Assembly: GCA_006538405.1 (NCBI GenBank)
Contig: BJKQ01000008.1
Coordinates: forward strand, 558,001-622,000
DNA from: Hansfordia pulvinata
Lineage: Eukaryota > Ascomycota > Sordariomycetes > Xylariales
Length of the DNA: 64,000 nucleotides
Direction: 5' to 3'
In this document: in pieces, positions 22,804 to 34,719 of the stretch
How the letters are laid out: each line of letters opens with the position of its first letter
Position numbering within the stretch: position 1 is the first letter of the stretch
Position numbers and translations under genes: made by a program
Notes under the pieces: generated by a model
What the model was told of the DNA's origin: nothing
Seen by the model: the letters and a program-made list of their open reading frames with translations, nothing else
Databases searched by the model: none

Positions 22804-25063
22804 TCAAGATGTTGGCCACTTGGTGTAGGCCACGGCGGCGAAAGCCTCCGCCGGAAGGCTGTCCTTTTGCTCTTGGAAAAGAGCAATGATTTTTGATGGA
22901 TCTCCACCCGCGGCATCGACACACATCGTGGCATATTCCGAATTCAGTCCGGTCTCCTTGGACAGTTCCAAGATGACATGGAACCTCTTCACAGCCTCGT
23001 CCGTGAGATCGATGGCCGAAGAGGTGACTTGCTTAAACGGGCTGTGGGCCTTCAGAGAAAGCAGGTCGCTGATGACCCTGATCGGGTTTCGAGAAGGGTT
23101 GCCAGGGCCCAGTAGCAGTGTGCGGCAGAAGCTGCGGGTCCAAGTCTTGTTCGTTTCGGGGTCCAAGTCCTCAAACTCCCCACGGATGGTGATGTGCATA
23201 CCCTCAACGCCTGCGGGGTTTTGACCGCTCGGGTCGGGGAGTCCATTGGTCGCGTGGCACTCAACGACGTATTTGGCCAAGTTCGTCACCAGATCTGGAT
23301 GGCGGGTAGCCGGCAGCTGTGCCCAGGCGCTCTGGATCTGTGTGGTCCCGACGAATGCCCTAGTTCGCCTGGCGGGCGGGTGCGTAATCTTGGTGTGGTT
23401 TCGAGAGACCTTTTGGTAAGGGCCCCACGGCGGGGGCTGGAAACTGGCAGAGCGGTGGCCACGATTGTCGACGGAAAGGGAGAAGGTGCTCTGGTCGTCG
23501 TAATACTTGGCAGCCAAAGACTGTCGGTCCGAGTCGTACATCTGTATGAGCTCGCGAACGAAGCCCTCGCCGATCCCGTTGACGTCGCGGAAGTTCGACC
23601 CGAGCTGAGGTATGGGTCGAGGGCGATTTGCGGCCTGCCGGGCCGCGGTTTCGTCGGGATTCCTGATCTGAATGTGGTTGAGGCGAAGTAGCCTGGGCCA
23701 TTTGTCCAGGAAGGTCGGCACCGCAGCCTCGAGTGTTTCCAAGATTGGGTTGCCATCCAGGTTCAGCGACTCGAGCTTGGGGAATCTGTTGCGCCATTTG
23801 GCTAAAGCCTTGACATCGGCTATCATGTTGTTGCTGAGGTCCAAGCCGAGGATGTCGGGAAAGTCAGCCAACGAGCTGACTGCGTCGATGTCCGAAAGCG
23901 TGTTGCCAGCCAGGCTGACCGTGTGCAAGCCTTCGCGCTGTTCCTTGCGTGTCTTGAAAATGCCCTTGCAAATGGCCATCAGCGCCTTGAAAAGCTTCTC
24001 AGGCGAAGTCTCGCCGCTGAACATATCCATTTCGAGAATGCGCGGGTCTTGTCCGAGCGATGACAGGTCGAGATGTTTGGTGTCGGCGTTGTATCGACTG
24101 CTGAGGATGTTGGTGAGGTGTGTTTTGAGAGCTGTAGCCTGCTCTGAGAGCTTGGTGGCTTCGCCTTCGACCTCGGTGATGCTGAGCGGAGTACCGGCAA
24201 AGGTGAATGTGTCCAGCTTGAGAATCTCCGCAGCATTTTGCTTGGTTGTGGTGACGATGACGCTGTCACCCTTTCGCTCTGACTAGTGTGGGAGTTAGCA
24301 AGGTTATCTAAAACCTTGACAGTGGCCGGCGAGAATGTTGCGTGATGGTGTCGTAGTCGTCGCTGTGCTTTGCGCTGCTTGGCCGAGTTTGGGAATACGT
24401 ATATGTGTGTATATACAGACGTATATATCTATATATATATGTATACATAGATATTGACGGCTCATGGATGGCTGGTAGCGGAGCTGACGATCTAGTAGAC
24501 ACCATGAAAAGCAAAGACCGGCCGAGGCGGCCGTAAGCGCGTGGGTGAGTAGAACATACCTTGTTTATTCTGATGGATTTGGATGACTTGGCTACGGTCT
24601 GAGCTTTGCGCTCGAGAAAGTCGATGAGGTCGCGAAGGCCGCCGTCGCGCTGAGAGGCGGCCTTGCTCTGAAGGAGACCCACGACCTTGAGAGAGGCCTG
24701 ATTGGCGGGGTCAAGGGAGCGTTGATTGCGAGTCCTGGCCATGCCGTTTTCGAAGCGGGAAGCAATGTCGCCTCCGGAACCACCGTTGGTGATGACCTTG
24801 CGGACAATGGTCTGGGCGTCCGCGTTGGATTTGCGAGGACCCCCCGCCGAGCGGCGGCTGCGGGATGAAGCGCCAGCCGACGAGTCGCCAACGCGCTTGG
24901 CGGGGGCGTCCATGTCCAGGTCGCCATCGCGGTCGAGCCTGACTGGGGCGCCAGAGCGGCGTTTGGCAACCCCTCCACCACGCGTGCCTGATTTGGCGGA
25001 GGAGTTCTTGGCTTCTCGGGAAGGGCGCTGAGAGCCAGCTCCGGAGCGAGAGGCGCCCGGCAT
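22804..25063 (-). CDS. mex67: mRNA export receptor Mex67 (NXF/TAP family)
   Basis: The main nuclear mRNA export receptor; with Mtr2 it carries mRNPs through the pore. Two exons: 24560-25063 (168 codons) and 22804-24282 (493 codons with stop), total 660 residues. Domains in order are a basic disordered N-terminus, an RBD-like segment spanning the splice junction (SVIVTTTKQNAAEILKLDTFTFAGTPLSI), leucine-rich repeats (LHTVSLAGNTLSDID, ILGLDLSNNMIADV, LESLNLDGNPI), and an NTF2-like domain (FVRELIQMYDSDRQSLAAKYYDDQSTFSL to FCRTLLLGPG). A TAP-C/UBA-like tail that binds FG nucleoporins closes it (FHVILELSKETGLNSEYATMCVDAAGGD). Order and length match fungal Mex67. The intron (24283-24559, 277 nt) has donor GTATGT, branch TGCTAAC and acceptor CACTAG; it is long for this window and AT-rich in the middle. 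If retained, translation would run in frame to a stop at 24308. Confidence 0.93.
24398..24456 (-). repeat. TA-rich tract inside mex67 intron
   Basis: Alternating TA/GTATAC sequence of about 60 bases within the intron. It is the most AT-rich patch I noticed in this GC-rich window and can fold on itself. Confidence 0.8.
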
Positions 25064-27325
25064 GTTGCTGGTGTTGCGTGGGAGAAAACGTAGAATGGGT
25101 TCGTTGGCCAGCGAAGGCGTAGCCGGTCGCGATGAGGTCCCAGCCGCTCCACGTGGATCAGAGGTGGGTGGGCGATGGGAAGGTTGGATGCAGGCCGTTC
25201 TCGGGGGGAAAAAAAAACAGAGAAGCTGGCGGCAGAGTGTGTATGTGGGACGGGGCGGCTGGCTCGAGAAAGCGGGCGGCGCGGTCTGTGGATCGTCTGG
25301 AGGTCGGTACCCCAGGAAAATGGATGGTGTGTTGGGCAGATTGAAGTGGGTAAATTGAGGTTGTCGCGGTTGTGTGGGATGTGTGAGTGTTGGCGGGCGG
25401 CAACGAGCGAGCGGCGAGGTTTGTAGATGGTTAAGTAGCAGTCAGGCAGGTGAGGATGGAGGTCGAGGCTTTCTTTGTGAGTCGATTCCCGCTAATGTAC
25501 ACCTTTGGAAGCTGGTGCAGGAGCCCAGCGCAGGCTCCCATGGACGGCTCCCCGGCGTAGGTACCTTACTCGCAAGGTAGCACCAGACATAGGTGCATAC
25601 GGCGGTACGAGTACATGCGCCGCCCTGTCGCGCGTCTGCTTTCAGCCCATACGAGAGTTCCGGGTTGCAGGACCGGACCCGACCGACGTCACTCGACCCT
25701 GGAATTGGTCGGCAGCGGCCCCTTCTGCGAGTAGCGATACTTTTTGCGACGTGAGTCATTGGCGCCCCGCCAAGTATCTTTACCTTGTCCTCACGTTGCA
25801 CAGTCGGCCAGGTCATTGTTCAGCACAACCACCTGACACCAACCCAACATCCAGTCACAGCTGGAGGCGGTTCCCATCGCCCACAGGTTGACCATGCCAT
25901 GCTCTTCTCCGTACACTTCAGCCAACGGACATCCTTCAATGTAAGTTGGCTGAACGAACACAACATTGCCCCTCATACCTTTGTCTTGGTCCCTTCTTCT
26001 GCAGCCATGAACATTGAACATCCCATCTACTCCGTGCTTCCGAGGGCGTGTCTCTACGGACCACCATGGCTTGACGGAAAACCTCGCTCGTCGTGGAAGT
26101 CGATCCATGGTGATTCCAAGCGTTGCGTTGAAGCGGTTAAGCACAGCCCAGCCTCGGATGTGAGTCAGATAAAAAGCCTGGACGGTACTGACGGCTTCTC
26201 ATGTTGGCGTATGTACCACCTGATCCGATGGAAAGCACGGTACTTCTATACACCAGACGTACCTCCATGAAGTCTACTCAAGAAACGAGCCCTCATACTG
26301 GGGTTTTCCTCCTTCGCCAGCAGCTCTGCATACATGTAGGGACCTTAGGTATGTACCTGAGTAGTCTGACTGGACCATGTGGCTTTTGATAGCAATTTGT
26401 CCAGTGTTCCATAAGACTGACCCTGGGGCTTATTCATGTATGATTGGCAAGTACCTAATGGGTCAACCGCTACTCGTCCATACCTTTGAACATCCAATGC
26501 GCCAGAGGAGAACGAGTTCAATGTACCCACATGTACCGTACTTCATTACTATTGGATTAATCCCGACATTGACAAAGACAGGCAGGCTTACACAGGGAAA
26601 CGGCCTTCATTGACACTTCTACTCGGCAAAGACAATTAGGTACCTACCTAAGGTATGATACCGTACTTTTATCTTATCCGAGATGCGTACCTACGTACTA
26701 CCGCTTGGATGCCAGGCTACAAGTATGAGGCAACTCGAACGAGCAGCTGGAGACCTCAGGTGTGCTCCCTTGATGTCGCTTCACCTAAATTGCTAATGGA
26801 TGCACCCAAATGTACCACACATTGCAAGTACGAGGACCCGGTACCTACATGTAGAGCGCACCTACACACAACTTTATGTCCCTGCTTGAGTACGTCTGAG
26901 GTAGCACCGTCCGAGCCGAAACCATGCGCTAATCCGATTTGGTAAAGGTCCGCCATCCCCCATCGGGACTCTGCTGACAGCCTCGCGTCAACGCTGCGCT
27001 GCGCTGCGCGGTACTGACGAGACCTGGCTACGCCCATGGATCTCTGGCCGCCCATCTGCGTCTGAGCCATCGTCAAGCCCTCACCATCCCCAATCTCGCC
27101 GCCACCATCAGACCAAGCATCGCGCGCGTCAGCGCCAAGCCGAGGACTGTGCTACCTACACATAAGTCTGCCTGCTTCCTGGAACTTCCGACTCGACTGG
27201 TGTCCACCGTCTCGACCTGTCGCGACTGCAACTGTTTTCGCCTTGGGCGCAAACGCGAGCCTTTGCGCTCCCATTCTCCGAGCCCCCCAGCCCGCCTCGG
27301 GCCACATGCCTGCATAGCCACCATC
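25064..27325. other. Intergenic region between divergent mex67 and pfs2
   Basis: No gene supported. It holds many GTACCTAC/CTCGTACG words (25557-25620, 26340-26360, and 26645-26655 with a perfect TACCTAAGGTA). Both ends are presumably promoters of the divergent genes. Confidence 0.6.
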
Positions 27326-29404
27326 ATGGTCTATGAGCCGCGCGGGGACCAGGGACACTCTGGCGGCGGCCATGATGGCGCCGGCTTCATCAGAGCTCGC
27401 GGCCGCCGTATGTACTCTTCCCCGTCTCGGCTTTCCACCCTGTGCTGTCCCCTCCACCACTTCCTCCTCACGTGATCTTCTCCAGCTTCCTCCAGACCTG
27501 GCCCCCTTCCATGTTGCTGGCGCACTGTCGGATATTGCGCTTCGCGTGCTGACTGCTCGGCTCCAGGCCCCGTGACCGACTACAGTGCTACCATGGCTCA
27601 CTGGATGCGCGATCGCCAGCCCAGATTCAAGGGTGCGTATCGTGGCGAGGCGGAGCGCCCCTCTGCCAGCTATATCGTCGATGTAAGTCCCAGTGTTCTC
27701 CCTCATCCAACACCGGTAGGTACTAATGGCCCTCAGATGCTGCCGCCATTGGCCAGGGTCACGAACCCTGGGGATACCATACCCACGAAACATTTACACT
27801 CGTCTCTGAACAAGATCAAGCACCCTGTCAACGTCGTGCGCTGGACCCCAGACGGTCGCCGACTCTTGACTGCCTCAAGTAGTGGGGAGTTCACTCTCTG
27901 GAACGGTACCGGGTTCAACTTCGAGACCATCATGCAAGCTCATGACGTGGCTATCCGTGCCCTCACCTACTCGCGAAGCAACGACTGGCTTCTCTCTGCG
28001 GACCACGATGGCATCATCAAGTACTGGCAGCCCAACTTCAACAACGTCCAGGCTATACAAGGTCATAATGACCCCATCAGGGACCTTGCCTTCAGCCCGA
28101 ACGACGCCAAGTTCGTCACGGCTTCCGATGACTCATCTCTGAAAATCTTCGACTTTGCTGGCGGGGTTGCCGAATCAACCCTCTCTGGCCACGGCTGGGA
28201 TGCCAAATGTTGCGACTGGCATCCGACCAAGGGCTTGATTGTCTCTGGGTCCAAAGACCATCTCGTCAAGCTGTGGGACCCCCGCACCCAGCGATGTCTA
28301 ACCACCCTACACGGCCATAAAAACACCATGACCAAGACAGCCTTCGAGCGGGTATTAGGCAACTGCCTGGCCACCTCGGCCAGAGACCAGACAGCCCGCA
28401 TCTTCGACCTGCGGATGATGAGGGATATCTGCTTGCTCAAGGGACACGAGAAGGAGGTCTCGACGTTGACGTGGCACCCCATCCACTCCAATCTCATTAG
28501 CACCGGAGGCAACGAGGGTTCCCTGTTTCATTACATTCTGGACGAGCCCAACACGCCCCCTGGCCAAGCCATCAGCCAAGCTGTTTACGAGAGCCCGGAC
28601 CCGTCCACGGCTCCCGCGCAGAGCATCTTCCCTGCCCACAAGCTACCGTACGCTCACGACTTCGGCATCTGGTCTCTGGATTGGCATCCACTGGGCCACA
28701 TTCTGGCGTCGGGGTCCAACGACCGCATCACGAGATTCTGGTCGCGGGCCAGACCCGGGGAGACGGAGGTCTTCCAGGACAGATATCACATTGGAGAAGC
28801 GGCGGCGGAGGCCCAGGGCACGTGGGACCGCCGCGGCGGGCGCCGCCAGCGACAGGAAGAGGAGGAGCAAGAGATGGAGGATGAAGCCGAAGGCCTGGTG
28901 GACCAAAAGATGCCGCTGAGGCAGTCGGGCGGACTTCCCGGGCTACCCGGGCTGCCTGGCTTGTCATTGCCCCTCAACGGCATTGTACCGCCCCCTCCTC
29001 CACAGATCCCGGGTGTCGCTCCAGGTGGCTCCCTCGGAGGGGCCGTTCCGCCGCCGCCGCTGCCTTTCCCCATGCCTCCGACTCTGAACGGGGCTCCAGC
29101 GCCGCCCCCTCTTCCGGGCATGGACCCCAGCAACCCGGCCGACTTTGCCAAGATTGCCGAGATGATGCAGAAGGCAGGGCTGCCACCTCCGCCGCCACCA
29201 AATATGCTGCCGCCAGGCTTGATACCTCCACCCAATCTTGCCGGCGGCGTGATTCCGCCTCCTGGGTTCGGTGTGCCACCACCTCCGCCGCCCATCGGCG
29301 GGGCTGGGCATGACGAGAATGGCCGCCGGCGAGCGCCTCTTCCCAGTCAGGAAGACAGTCTGCGCGCCGAACAGAAACGGGGCAACTACACTCGTGTGCG
29401 CTAG
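27326..29404 (+). CDS. pfs2: Polyadenylation factor subunit Pfs2 (WDR33 orthologue)
   Basis: A WD40 subunit of the cleavage and polyadenylation factor that recognises the 3'-processing site and bridges complex subunits. Exons are 27326-27407, 27567-27682 and 27737-29404. The N-terminus ([11 protein letters not shown]... then [26 protein letters not shown]) and seven WD blades follow, for example [67 protein letters not shown] and [22 protein letters not shown]. The C-terminal 170 residues are Gly/Leu/Pro repeats as in fungal Pfs2. The second intron is only 54 nt (27683-27736), a multiple of three without stops, with donor GTAAGT and a perfect branch TACTAAT. It is therefore easily mistaken for coding sequence. 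Spliced product is 621 residues. Confidence 0.95.
27683..27736 (+). other. 54-nt in-frame intron of pfs2
   Basis: GTAAGT donor, TACTAAT branch sequence 9-15 bases before the CAG acceptor, no stop in frame. Known fungal Pfs2 proteins run directly from YIVD to [11 protein letters not shown], which supports removal. Confidence 0.85.
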
Positions 29405-29873
29405 GCCGGTATAAGGGGGGGAGGGGGAAGCCAGGGAATGGTCGCCCTGCGATCATGTGCGGACGGCAAAGCAAAAGTCAGCACTTTGATGTTGCTGGAG
29501 CTGGCATTCACATACAGGACGCACTTTGCGTGCCACTTCATGGACGACGACGACGTGGTGCACAATACATAGGCTCTCCGAGCGGTACGAAGTGTTTGGC
29601 GGGCCGAAAAGTCCATGCTGGCGACGGAAGAGAGAGAGGGGGAACGACGGCACAAGAATGCAGCACTGCGCGCTTGAAAACGAAGCCGGCCAGTCATCCC
29701 AGGCGATCAAGCGGATAGGATAGGTGCGGCGACTCGCATTCCAGAGCCTCCCGGCGGCTGCTGCTGCCGGCTCCATGGCGATGGCCTTTGTTTTCAATAT
29801 TGTATAACCACTGGTAGCCGGGCTCAGACCGGGAGGCCCACACCGCGCTTTTGCTTACCACCTATCTATCAGC
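29405..29873. other. 3' flank of pfs2, nothing else seen
   Basis: Short overlapping frames only; presumably the pfs2 3' untranslated region and terminator. Confidence 0.6.
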
Positions 29874-30226
29874 ATGCCCGCTCCAGAACTCGCGCTCAAT
29901 GAGATGAAGAAGTCGAACTTTGAGGCGAGCCTGCTGCGGCGGTGTCTCGTCTACGCGGAGAATAGAAAGCAATCATCGAGGGAATCCTGGGGATAGAGCC
30001 GTCCAGGCCGCCGGTGCCGCGTACGATTCCCAAGTCGACCGATAGGCCAGCATCTCAAGTCATGTTCGCACCGAGCTGTTCGCAGCGAGCTCTCATCGCC
30101 ATCTGCGCCACCTTGGACTCCAGCCGCTTCAGCCCCAAAACTGAATGGTTGCCCTCGTCAGCGCAGTGGCGCGATAGGCGGGGGAACATTCCGACAATTA
30201 CAGACGTACTAATACACTCTAAGTAG
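29874..30226 (+). pseudogene. Possible small gene or gene remnant, unrecognised
   Basis: ATG 29874 opens MPAPELALNEMKKSNFEASL with charged, protein-like composition but stops after 41 codons. One base short in the AAA run near 29967-29971, the frame would continue as AIIEGILGIEPSRPPVPRTIPK into the frame that ends at 30226. The first 55-60 joined residues look like real protein; the rest looks like random translation. I do not recognise a family. It may be a small gene with the same one-base defect seen elsewhere in the window, a relic, or chance. Confidence 0.3.
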
Positions 30227-30929
30227 GTAGCCGGCCCGAACCCCGTTGTGTCCCTGTCAGCTGGTGCGGTGGCGCCCCCGAATCCCCCGGCCCAGTCAGT
30301 GGTGAGCAGCACGATCTGGAAGACACCACTGTCTGCGGTGGCGAGTGCTCTGCCCGCCGCATTGGCTCGAAACAGAAACAGATTCATGAGCTTCCAGCTG
30401 GTGGCAACTTGGCAAGTGTCCTGTCGTTGCCTTTAATCAGCCTCTACGGAAGATGCCCTCGCTTGGTTTGTCGGCGTTGTGCCCGGACCGCGCATTCGCA
30501 TGACTGGTGGCCTTGCCACGCGTGGAGATCTTCTAGGGCTGCTGGAATCCTGCGTGGCCGGGCAAGGCGCATTTTCCTGCCACGGCACATTGGTTGGTAG
30601 CTATGCCCCGGTCGCGCGCTCGCCTCTGTCCGCCCTGAATCGTGGGATGAGCCGACGGGTGTTGGCCATGATCTCGCTCGGAAATAGCCCACTATCGCCC
30701 CCGGTGTGGCTACAGATTACGTCGCTGGGGCTCAGCATGCCTCTGCAAGCCACTCTTTGGCCGTCCACGTTCCGGTCGGCGTCTATCAAAAGGCAGTGGC
30801 CGGCCGCTCGTGGTGCATGCGGATTCTGCGGCGGAAGAGGCTTGCCAACGGTGCCCTGTCTACCTGCCTACCTACCAGGCAGCCTGTGCTGCATGCAACC
30901 TGCATGTACGTCGCGACCCGAGGACAGCC
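30227..30929. other. Intergenic, probable promoter of the kinase-fold gene
   Basis: No supported coding sequence. The frame of the downstream gene stays open upstream to 30810, but the signal-peptide ATG at 30930 is the better start. Confidence 0.5.
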
Positions 30930-32244
30930 ATGCTGCCGCCAATGCTTCCCTACCTCGCAGCCGCCCTCATGGTGGTGGCGGCGTCGCCGTCGTGGGCCAA
31001 ACCGCCCAACAGACAGCTCGCCGGCGACCTCCTGAGGCGGGGCGTCGGCGACATGATCGTACCAGGCGCAGGGCCGCCGCACACCAGGGCGTTCAAGATC
31101 GAGGACCAGATCTTGCGGCAGCAGAACCGCTTCACCGTCACGCTGGGGGACAAGATCGGACGCGGCTCAATGGGCGCCATCTACGCCATCGAGGACCTGA
31201 CGGCAGAGGAGGCACATGGCCAGGACATCGCGGGATGGGTCGCCAAGGTGTGTACGCCGTATCACTCAGACACGCACAAGTATATGCCGGGCAACTACGA
31301 GGAGTGCGTGAACGAGTGCGCCGCGATGCGAGCGAACCTCAACAGCGCCCACACGAAGGGCTTCACCCCCAAGGTCCTCACCTGCGGCCACATGGGGGGC
31401 TCGCAACACTACTACGTCACGGTGATGCAGAAGCTCGAGGGCGGCTCGCTCGAGGCCGAGTTCCTAAAGTTCCAGCAGCCGACCAAGAGGCGGTGGGAGG
31501 CCATCAGGGAGATCATGGTCACGCTCAAGGCCATCGCCTCCGACAACGACGGGTACCACCTCGACTACTCGCTGGCCAACATGATGCGGGCCACCCAGGG
31601 CGGCACCGACACCTACGTGATCGACTGGTCGTCGAGCGGGCATGGGAAGAGGGCATTTAACAAGGATATGCCCATGCCATTTCCGCACCACTCACCAGGT
31701 GGGTTCCCCCTTCCCTCTCTCTCTCTCTCTCTCTTTTTGTCTCTGCCCTCCACAGCGCATCTGTCCAAGCTTGAGGCGGGCCGGCCCCTCCCCCCCCCCC
31801 CCCCCCCCAACACACTAATTCCCCCTCAAGTGTTGCTGACGCGCCGGCGACGCGACAGAAATGGACAAAGCGGAAGAGGTCCAAGCCAGAGAAAAGATCA
31901 TCACGAAACTCGACGCGCAGGCCCAGGACCTCTGGGCCGCGTGGGTAGACGTCTACGAGATCGTCTTCCGGGCCCCGCCGCCCAGAGTCAGATGCCACGA
32001 CGGCGCGGCGCGCTTCTTCCTGATCTGCCCCGAATTCGCCTTCGGCTCGAGCTCGTTTCGCACCAGGGAGTGGGTCAACGTCCACAAGCTGCTGCGGCGC
32101 GTCGAGGTCCCGAGGAGCATCAGGGAGGCCTTCCTGAAGGCGTTCCAGGGCAAGCCGAGGAAGCGGTACACCCTCGCGGAGTCGATCGAGGTGATCGAGA
32201 ACCTCAAGAGAGAGAATTGGGCCGCCGTGAGCGTGAGGCTGTAG
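30930..32244 (+). CDS. Predicted secreted kinase-fold protein
   Basis: Two exons, 30930-31698 and 31859-32244, give 384 residues. Residues 1-23 are a clear signal peptide (MLPPMLPYLAAALMVVAASPSWA). A protein-kinase fold follows: glycine loop IGRGSMGAIYAIED (76-89), lysine in GWVAKV (K106), probable alpha-C glutamate in YEECVNECAAM, hinge TVMQKLEGGSLE (164-175), catalytic loop YHLDYSLANMM with D212 and N217, metal-site VIDWSSSG (D232 in place of DFG), and HSPE (254-257) created exactly across the splice junction like the APE motif. A helical C-lobe follows (DLWAAWVDVYEIVF). The usual catalytic-loop Lys of HRDLK is absent. Splicing removes 31699-31858, which holds a CT repeat and a 19-base C run. 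Function and substrate are unknown; activity outside the cell or in the secretory path is inferred from the signal peptide only. Confidence 0.75.
31790..31808 (+). repeat. Poly-C tract (19 bases) in intron
   Basis: An uninterrupted C run inside the intron of the kinase-fold gene. Confidence 0.9.
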
Positions 32245-34719
32245 ATGAAAGAGAGAGATCGGAAAAGAAAAGAAAAGCAAACAAAAGTCGGATACTGACA
32301 CACTACTACTACTATTACTACTACCATCACATAAGTTACCCACGTGCACATGAAAAGAGAAACGTTGATACACATGCTTTTCCACACTCGCATCACGTGC
32401 CTTGCTCGTTCCGCTTGGCCTGGAGACTGATCACGTTGCCGATGTCACGCGATGTAGCCTCTCCATGCGGGTAGGTCCCTCTTGCGCCCCAGGCCACTTC
32501 CCCCCAGATAGATCATAGAGAGCATCAACCTAGCAAGCCCCCTCAAGGGTACTTCTACAGAGCCGCGTATCCCTCGAGGTGGCGCCCACAAGTCAGCACT
32601 TCCGCCCACCCAAATCTCGGGTCGTCTCAACCATGAGAAGTAAAGAAAAAGCACGCGCTGTATCGAGTGAGCCTTCCAGTAATAGGGACCTCACTCATAG
32701 GTGATCACAACAAGGCGTGGCAAAAGTCGCGGCTGTGGACAGTTTCGAAGGGGTGGCGCGCGGGCCAGGGGAAGGCGAAGAAGATGCGGTTGGCCAAGAA
32801 CTACATGTCTAAGTTCGATTCTTCAACGGCGCTAGTTGTCACTGGCGGTCGTCTATCCCTACAGTGTGAGTGGAAGCCAGAGATTGGAACTGAGTTGTGT
32901 GTACGTTAGGTACATAAATAAATACGGTACGGTAGTTGCCGAAATCGACTACAGGTATGTACCTGAGATAAGGTAGTGAAAGGTACCCACCTCCAGTAGG
33001 TAATAGTCTTACCGCGAAGAGCCAGTATCAGTGTGTAGGTGTGAAAGATTCGCCACTGGCTCTTAGGGGCCTGGGATCCAAGTTGACACGGCCTCTGCTT
33101 GGTGGGTCTCTCGGTCGAGGGGGAATCGGGAAACACCGCAGTCCCGCGCCAGCGCCGCGAGGCGCGAAGCTCACGGCACAGCCATCAAATCGGTGATTCC
33201 AATGAGTTCCCGGAAATGAGGGTCCCGCGCCCCACGGGGTCCTGTCGCGAGGTAGAAATCAGGATGCGAGTTAGCCTCGCGTGGCCTCGATACAACCTCG
33301 CGAGGCAGACGGCGACCGCCGGCGGGGCGTAGCAGAGGAGCCCGCCCGCGGGATCTCGCGCTCCAGAAGAGAGAGCCGTCGGAACCGCATTCGCTTACCG
33401 GGCGCTTCCTCGTAAGCATCTGAGGTTGCACAACGCCACGTACACGGATATGAGGACGCGCCTTCGACCAAACCTAATCTAGGTAGGTAGACATTGACAT
33501 GGCAAGTGTTTTGAGCTTCCAGCGGTATCGGCTGCAGCTCGGCGAGCCATCTCCCAATGCGAGAGCACATGCCAACGCGGGCTAGCATACCTCAACGTGC
33601 GCCGGAGCTGCCCAGTCCTGATTCCGCCTTCCTTGCTCCATTCTGAAACTCGTCAGCCACAAAGAATTCGCCTGCGGGCACTCTTGCCGCAAATAGGCCA
33701 TTGCCGGCATACACCGAGGGAGGGATTCATGTCCGCGCCGAGGCCGGAACCTGCCAGGCAGTCGAGATCGGGGAAGGGTGTCTTTGTGTCTTTGAGCAGT
33801 CTTCGACACGTGGATGGTATACTCTTCAGAAGAGTGGGGTTCTTTCGGACGGAGCTCCTGCTCCCCTGGAATTTTAAGTAGAATATCTTGGAATCATCTC
33901 TTGACTCTCCGCCGCCCGACTCTCGGCAGTTGAGCGGCAGCACACCCAGACTGTCATTCCCGGATGAACTGCGCATAATCGGCAGACCCGCGCTGATCTG
34001 TATGCTGTTTGTTGTTCGTCGGGGACAAAGATTGGGGTCGCCTTCACGCTCTGCGCCAGAACCAAGTCTCCAGACCGAGCGAATTGGCCGGGGTTTCTAC
34101 CATTACTCCGCGATCGCAGTTGTTCTCGGCGCTCTATATGAAGCGTGCGAGGTCTTGTCTTCCCCTGGGCCCTGAGAATCTCTTCCGTGCAGTTAGCTGC
34201 AAGCTTGGGGCCCTTCGCCGTAGCGGTGGACCATCGGCAACGCGCCATCGAAGATGCCCAATGGCGAATAAGCCAGATCCAGAAATCTTGTCGTCAGTTG
34301 TATGATGACCCACGGCGCTCCCTGGCAGACAGTGGAGAGCAGACTCGATCGGGTGAGCTGGTGGCTTTTTGTGGGCAAGCCATGCAAAGCATGAATGCTG
34401 TCGGGATGAAGCTCTCGTTTGCCTTGCTTTTAGGAGTTAGTAGAATCTGGGCCCAATGCGGGGTGCTCGTATCAGGCCTTGGCTACCATAAACAAATTAA
34501 CACCGCCAAATAGCCCCGTTGCGGCTAGAAAGTCACTGTCCTAGCCACAAAGTTTCCCTCGTTGGCGATGGGATTGTACGGAGTATTGATGGGGACGTTC
34601 TCGCTTGTGCAGAATTGGGGGTTTTGGCTTCGAAAAACTTTTGGTTCGTGATTTCGTATTCAAATTGCTAAATCTGGGCCGCTCGGCGACAATTACTTGC
34701 TGGCCCCGGCCATGCTGCC
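32245..34719. other. Intergenic region
   Basis: No supported gene. A (TAC/TTA)n-like patch lies near 32300-32330. GTACC/GGTAC words cluster at 32900-33000 and 33480-33490. Small frames at 33171-34513 have no recognisable content. Confidence 0.55.
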
